This document shows positions 5,367 to 8,004 of a stretch of 8,004 bases of DNA, piece by piece. Origin of the DNA: Comamonadaceae bacterium (GTDB lineage: Bacteria; Pseudomonadota; Gammaproteobacteria; Burkholderiales; Burkholderiaceae_C); the NCBI GenBank assembly GCA_947460065.1, contig CANHGF010000096.1, forward strand, positions 1-8,004, written 5' to 3'. The notes below the pieces were generated by a model, which was given only the letters and a program-made list of their open reading frames with translations, was not told the origin of the DNA and searched no databases. Made by a program: the position numbers and the translations under genes. Within the stretch, counting starts at the first letter, position 1, and the number at the start of each line of letters is the position of its first letter.

Positions 5367-6499
5367 TGGACATTTCGCAGCTCGCCCAGCACCGGCTGCT
5401 GGTGCTCGACGACGTCGAGCAGGCGCTGACGGGGCTCAATGCCAGCCTCGGACTCGATATGCAAGGCCTGCCGCAAGCCGGCCTGCATGCCCGTGACCTG
5501 GCCCAGTCCCTGGGCAACGCGGGTTTGGCGTCGGTGGCGCAAATGGTGGGTGAACTCGCCCAGCAGCTTTCCCAAGGCCAGGCGCAAGCGCTGTTCATGA
5601 CCCGGGGCATCACACCCGTGATCGCCAGCTGGATCGATCAGGCCCGGCAAGGCCAGGTCGAACCCGACGCCACCGTGCTTGAACACTTCGAGCACTGGAA
5701 GCACAAGCTCAAGCTCAAGCTTGGCGCGCAGCAGCCAGTGAGCGACCAGCCCCCGCTGGACAATCTCAGCACACCGCCCAGCCTGCCCCTACTACCCCAA
5801 GGTCTGGACAGCCAGCAACTGCACCGCGGCGGGCTGGCGGAACTGGCCCGCATCCGCGCCGAAATCGGCAGTACCCGGCTAAATCCGCAGGCCCTCCAGG
5901 CCCGGCTGTCGGCGCTCGAAGACTGGTTGGTCAGCCTCGGGCAATTCTCACTGTCTGACATCTACCCTGCACCCCAGCACAAGGTCGCCGGGGCCTGGGC
6001 CGATCAGGCCGTACTGGACTTTCTGAAGGGCAGTCTGGACTGGGCCTACCGCGCCAGCAGCCTCTTTGCAGAAACCTGCCAGCTGACATTGCGCCTGGAC
6101 TGGGTCGGCGCCCAGTTGGAGCCGGCCGAGGAGTCCGAACTTGGACGTCAACTGGCCCGCCTGGAAGCTCGGGCCGAAAGCTTGCCCGAAGGCGGCTGGC
6201 GCCTGTGGATCCCGGCAAGTCGACAACGCATGCGGCTGCAGTCGTTTCACCAGGGCGGCCAGCGCTATGCCGTCAGCGCCGCCCTGCTCAGCCAAGCGCC
6301 AGCCCCCGGCGACGATGCGCTGCAATTGAGGGTCGGCCTCAGGCAGACCCGCTTGCCGGTCGACGCGGTAGGACGCCAGGCGAGCATGAATCTGTATCCC
6401 ATACCCGCCTGCGTGCCCATGCCGCGTCGGGTGGGCGCAGTGGCGGTCGAACCGAGCGGTGCCCTGTTTCCCATGCTCAAAATGGCGGAGGCTGCGTAG
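5360..6499 (+). CDS. Short, degenerate CheA-like protein (probable pseudokinase)
   Basis: The product has 379 aa; CheA usually exceeds 600. Residues 1-105 read as an HPt-like helical bundle with His43 in LHARDLAQSLGNAGL, but its spacing differs from the canonical HxxKG pattern, so phosphorylation is doubtful. A linker follows, with no CheY-binding P2 domain visible. Residues about 155-212 resemble the P3 dimerisation hairpin, ending LVSLGQFSLSDIYP. Residues 224-228 are GSLDW, aligned with the NSLDH of the CheA N-box: the ATP/Mg-binding Asn is Gly and the His is Trp. The D- and G-boxes are missing, and the text jumps to ARAESLPEGGWRLWIPAS, which fits the 'sxxgxGTxFxxxLP' end of the ATPase domain. 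Residues 298-376 follow a P5 (CheW-like) domain: GGQRYAVS, LPVDAVGRQ and RVGAVAVEPSGALFPML. ATP hydrolysis is therefore not expected. The start is GTG 5360 in a 4-base overlap with the upstream gene. Confidence 0.65.
   Translation: MSLDISQLAQHRLLVLDDVEQALTGLNASLGLDMQGLPQAGLHARDLAQSLGNAGLASVAQMVGELAQQLSQGQAQALFMTRGITPVIASWIDQARQGQVEPDATVLEHFEHWKHKLKLKLGAQQPVSDQPPLDNLSTPPSLPLLPQGLDSQQLHRGGLAELARIRAEIGSTRLNPQALQARLSALEDWLVSLGQFSLSDIYPAPQHKVAGAWADQAVLDFLKGSLDWAYRASSLFAETCQLTLRLDWVGAQLEPAEESELGRQLARLEARAESLPEGGWRLWIPASRQRMRLQSFHQGGQRYAVSAALLSQAPAPGDDALQLRVGLRQTRLPVDAVGRQASMNLYPIPACVPMPRRVGAVAVEPSGALFPMLKMAEAA
5704..5721 (+). repeat. Three tandem copies of CAAGCT
   Basis: Three perfect hexamer copies encode an alternating Lys-Leu run (KLKLKL, residues 116-121 of the CheA-like protein) between the HPt-like part and the linker. 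Change in copy number would add or remove two residues without shifting the frame. Confidence 0.7.
6487..6491 (+). promoter_or_regulatory. Ribosome binding site of flgA (decides the start)
   Basis: GGAGG stands 7 bases before the GTG at 6499, which shares one base with the TAG stop of the upstream gene. This site and the signal peptide that follows set the start. The open frame continues upstream to 6205 but only as an overlap with the CheA-like gene. Confidence 0.8.
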
Positions 6500-7203
6500 T
6501 GGCCAAGGCCGTCGCTGCATTGCTGCTCTTTGCCCTCACAGTGCCCGGCCTGACTGCGGCCCAATCGGCCAACCCGGCGAACCCGGCTGCTTGGCCGATT
6601 CCCGAGGAACTGCTGGCTTTTGCCCAGCAGCATCCCGCCCTTGAGGGGCGGCGAAGCGAGGTCAGATGGGCGCAGCGGCCGATCAGCCTGCCCCCATGCC
6701 AGGCTCCCACGCGCTTGCGCTGGCTCAGTCAGACCCCCCCACCGGGGCGAATGAGCCTGGAGGTTTCCTGCAACGCAGGCCGGCCCTGGCAGCGTCAGTT
6801 GATGCTGGAGGTCCAAGTGTGGATGGACTACTGGGTTGCCAAACGCAGCCTGCCGGCCGGCCACCGCCTTGCGCAAGAAGATATGCAACCCATGCAGGGC
6901 CTCAGCGGCCGCCTGCCTCAAGACCTGGCCGGCGCACCCGACGACTGGGCGGGCCAGGAACTGGCCCGCAACCTGGGCCCAGGCTCAGCCCTGCGACTAA
7001 ACAATCTTCGCATTCGGACCGTCATTAGGAGAGGTATGGAAATTCAAGTCAAAATCCTGGGCAAAGGCTTTGAAATCATGAGCTCTGGCGTGGCCCTGTC
7101 GGACGCCGGGGCAGGCTCTGCGTTTCAGGTGAAAATCGGGGACGGAAAAACCCTTCGTGCGCTGGCCGTCGCAGATGGCCTTGCGGAAGTCAGGATGGAT
7201 TGA
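6499..7203 (+). CDS. flgA: Flagellar P-ring assembly chaperone FlgA
   Basis: The product has 234 aa and is exported to the periplasm, where FlgA assists polymerisation of FlgI into the P ring. Residues 1-21 are a signal peptide (AKAVAALLLFALTVPGL then TAA), with likely cleavage near residue 21. The N-terminal domain keeps two cysteines (67 and 91) in the positions where the family has its PxC and VxC motifs. A SAF domain follows (about 112-175), with VAKRSLPAGHRLAQEDM, the DDWAGQELARNLGPGSAL stretch and the LR...RRG transition. A final beta domain (about 176-234) ends in LAEVRMD. Start GTG 6499 is set by the ribosome binding site and the signal peptide. The order flgA-flgM-flgN matches E. coli, but here flgA is the tail of a longer co-directional run rather than divergent from flgB. 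An internal in-frame ribosome binding site with ATG 7036 is unusual and listed separately. Confidence 0.92.
   Translation: MAKAVAALLLFALTVPGLTAAQSANPANPAAWPIPEELLAFAQQHPALEGRRSEVRWAQRPISLPPCQAPTRLRWLSQTPPPGRMSLEVSCNAGRPWQRQLMLEVQVWMDYWVAKRSLPAGHRLAQEDMQPMQGLSGRLPQDLAGAPDDWAGQELARNLGPGSALRLNNLRIRTVIRRGMEIQVKILGKGFEIMSSGVALSDAGAGSAFQVKIGDGKTLRALAVADGLAEVRMD
7027..7203 (+). other. Possible internal translation start inside flgA
   Basis: AGGAGAGG (7027-7034) is the strongest Shine-Dalgarno-like sequence noticed in this window. ATG 7036, 4 bases after AGGAG, is in frame with flgA. It would yield a 55-aa product, the final beta domain alone (MEIQVKILGKGFEIM onward). The motif falls on two consecutive Arg codons, AGG and AGA, where the surrounding genes mainly use CGC/CGG/CGT. 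A ribosome pause during FlgA synthesis is the alternative. Confidence 0.3.
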
Positions 7204-7207
7204 AACC

Positions 7208-7546
7208 ATGGTCACGCGCATCACCGACGCGGGCGCACTGCCCACCACACCGCCCCGGGCAGAGCGCCCGGGCACAACGGGCGTCCGTTCCGATCAGGAA
7301 GCGGGCTCAGGTCCGACCGTTGGCGCAGAGGCGGCGGCTACCCCGAGCTCGGCCCCTGCCGTTCGCCTACAACTGAGCGCTGCCTCGCAGCTCGGTGCGG
7401 CCGCCCCCGCTGTTTCTGACGAGGCCCTGGTCCAGCAAATCCGCCAGCGGCTGGACGCCGGCCAGTTCCACATCGACTATGAGAAGGTCGGCGAAGGCAT
7501 GCTGCGTGACCTGATCGCGCAAAGCCTGCACAGGACACAGCGGTGA
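7208..7546 (+). CDS. flgM: Anti-sigma-28 factor FlgM
   Basis: The product has 112 aa, close to the family's usual 90-110. FlgM binds FliA (sigma-28) in the cytoplasm and is exported through the completed hook, releasing late flagellar transcription. The N-terminal 65 residues are Ala/Pro/Thr/Gly-rich and probably disordered, as in the family. The C-terminal part holds the conserved helix pattern VSDEALVQQIRQRLDAGQFH followed by IDYEKVGEGMLRDLI, which matches the sigma-binding segment 'V..LK.AI..G.Y.id.eKiA..ll'. ATG 7208 is 4 bases after the flgA stop, with GGA (7197-7199) 8 bases before it. The GTG at 7157 would add 17 residues encoded within flgA and is not favoured. Its presence implies a sigma-28 tier in this system, although no good sigma-28 promoter was seen in the window. 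The gene overlaps flgN by 4 bases. Confidence 0.9.
   Translation: MVTRITDAGALPTTPPRAERPGTTGVRSDQEAGSGPTVGAEAAATPSSAPAVRLQLSAASQLGAAAPAVSDEALVQQIRQRLDAGQFHIDYEKVGEGMLRDLIAQSLHRTQR
7254..7272 (+). repeat. GC-only hairpin in the early flgM coding region
   Basis: CCCGGGC (7254-7260) and GCCCGGG (7266-7272) form a perfect 7-bp all-GC stem with the loop AGAGC, covering codons 16-22 of flgM. It begins 46 bases after the start and may slow early translation. It may also reflect only the Pro/Arg/Gly-rich coding here. Confidence 0.5.
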
Positions 7547-7941
7547 GCCTGGACCTGCACAGGCCACTGGTCCTGCTGACCCAGGTCCAGGCTGCAGTGA
7601 TGCAGCTGCAAAGTGCCCTGCAAGAGTTACTGTCGCAGAATTTAGAGCCCGCCCTGCTGCAGGTGCAGCAAGCTCTGCATGAGCTCGGCCGCTACCCGGG
7701 CGGCTTCGAAGGCCTGACGCGCGACATTGACGGACTTCATCCCGAGCAGCAGCGCCAAGCGCGCAGCCTGCTCGAACAGGCACGCAGCGCCCACCAAGCC
7801 AATGCAGGTTTGCTGCAATTGGCAATGCAGCGCAACGCTGCCATGCAGTCTTATGTTGCACAGGAATCGGCTTCGGCCACCTACAACCACGACGGAGGGG
7901 TGCAGTCGGGACTCGGCGGCCAGTTGCTGGGCAAGTACTGA
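7543..7941 (+). CDS. flgN: Flagellar export chaperone FlgN
   Basis: The product is a 132-aa, all-helical cytoplasmic protein. FlgN binds the hook-filament junction proteins FlgK and FlgL and delivers them to the export gate. The family pattern is visible: a long N-terminal amphipathic helix, a central helix ending in QARSLLEQARSAHQANAGLL, then RNAAMQSYV, and a tail with ATYNHDGG like the 'tYd..G' tail of other FlgN proteins. The start GTG 7543 is in a 4-base overlap with the flgM stop, with AGGA (7532-7535) 7 bases upstream. Position right after flgM is the standard context and raises confidence. The first 12 bases (GTGAGCCTGGAC, giving MSLD) are identical to those of the CheA-like gene at 5360, probably by chance. 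Confidence 0.88.
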   Translation: MSLDLHRPLVLLTQVQAAVMQLQSALQELLSQNLEPALLQVQQALHELGRYPGGFEGLTRDIDGLHPEQQRQARSLLEQARSAHQANAGLLQLAMQRNAAMQSYVAQESASATYNHDGGVQSGLGGQLLGKY

Positions 7942-7956
7942 GCCTGCGGCTCAAGT
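7937..7956. terminator. Hairpin over the flgN stop and the convergent stop, possible two-way terminator
   Basis: TGAGCC (7939-7944) and GGCTCA (7948-7953) form a 6-bp stem with the loop TGC; ACT/AGT can extend it with one bulged A. It contains the flgN stop (7939-7941) and the stop (TCA on the + strand, 7951-7953) of the possible gene from the right. No run of T follows on either side, so intrinsic termination would be weak. Confidence 0.35.
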
Positions 7957-8004
7957 CTGGGCCTTGGCAGGGTCCATGAGGGCGCGCACCGTGAGCATGG
8001 CCTC
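7951..8004 (-). CDS. C-terminal end of a convergent gene, identity unknown
   Basis: Read on the minus strand, the frame is open from the window edge to a TGA (7951-7953) and encodes 17 residues ending in DPAKAQT. G or C fills the third position in 15 of 17 codons, like the genes around it, which is the main support for coding. The fragment is too short to assign a product. Confidence 0.4.
   Translation of the reverse strand, partial: EAMLTVRALMDPAKAQT

Noticed and set aside
6205..6498. Upstream extension of flgA by 98 codons
   Set aside because: The extension overlaps the CheA-like gene and reads as Arg/Pro-rich shadow sequence. GTG 6499 has a GGAGG site and is followed by a signal peptide.
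6998..7025. Sigma-28 promoter for flgM-flgN inside flgA (TAAA then ACCGTCAT)
   Set aside because: Only about half of the -10 bases match and the spacing is off by one. An internal flgM promoter exists in E. coli, but this match is too weak to call.
1..8004. tRNA or rRNA genes, CRISPR arrays, insertion sequences, attachment sites
   Set aside because: I saw no spaced direct repeats, transposase motifs or structured RNA gene patterns. Nearly all the sequence is accounted for by co-directional flagellar-type genes.

Overview
The window is a high-GC (about 60%, rough estimate) stretch of a flagellar gene cluster, most likely from a beta- or gammaproteobacterium. The gene set supports this: an NtrC-family sigma-54 activator joined to fliE, a -24/-12 (RpoN) promoter before a flagellin gene, and a flgA-flgM-flgN block in the order known from E. 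coli. I cannot tell from this window whether it belongs to a polar or a lateral/secondary flagellar system.

Layout. Positions 1-557 hold the C-terminal part of a FlrC/FleR/LafK-type activator, and 560-883 fliE. A short intergenic region (884-967) carries a clear sigma-54 promoter and a stem-loop that begins at the predicted transcription start. Positions 968-3511 encode an unusually large flagellin (847 aa). It has normal D0/D1 ends, but its middle is expanded and includes a segment of about 200 residues that looks like a carbohydrate-binding-type jelly roll. After a 93-base gap with a weak terminator-like element and a perfect TATAAT box come three tightly overlapping genes (3605-6499): a small CheW-like protein, a two-pass membrane protein I do not recognise, and a short CheA-like protein whose ATP-binding domain is reduced and whose N-box Asn is replaced. 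flgA (6499-7203), flgM (7208-7546) and flgN (7543-7941) follow without gaps. A convergent partial reading frame of unknown identity enters from the right end.

How the parts may work together. The sigma-54 activator probably drives the flagellin promoter, as FlrC does for flaA in Vibrio cholerae. FlgM would hold sigma-28 until the hook is built, FlgN would chaperone hook-junction proteins, and FlgA would assist P-ring assembly. The CheW-like/membrane/CheA-like trio is the most novel item. It looks like a chemosensory module stripped of kinase activity and kept inside the flagellar operon, between the flagellin and the flgAMN block. Its role is unknown; scaffolding or gating of flagellar assembly or output is one inference. 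The very short overlaps from 3605 to 7941 suggest one transcript.
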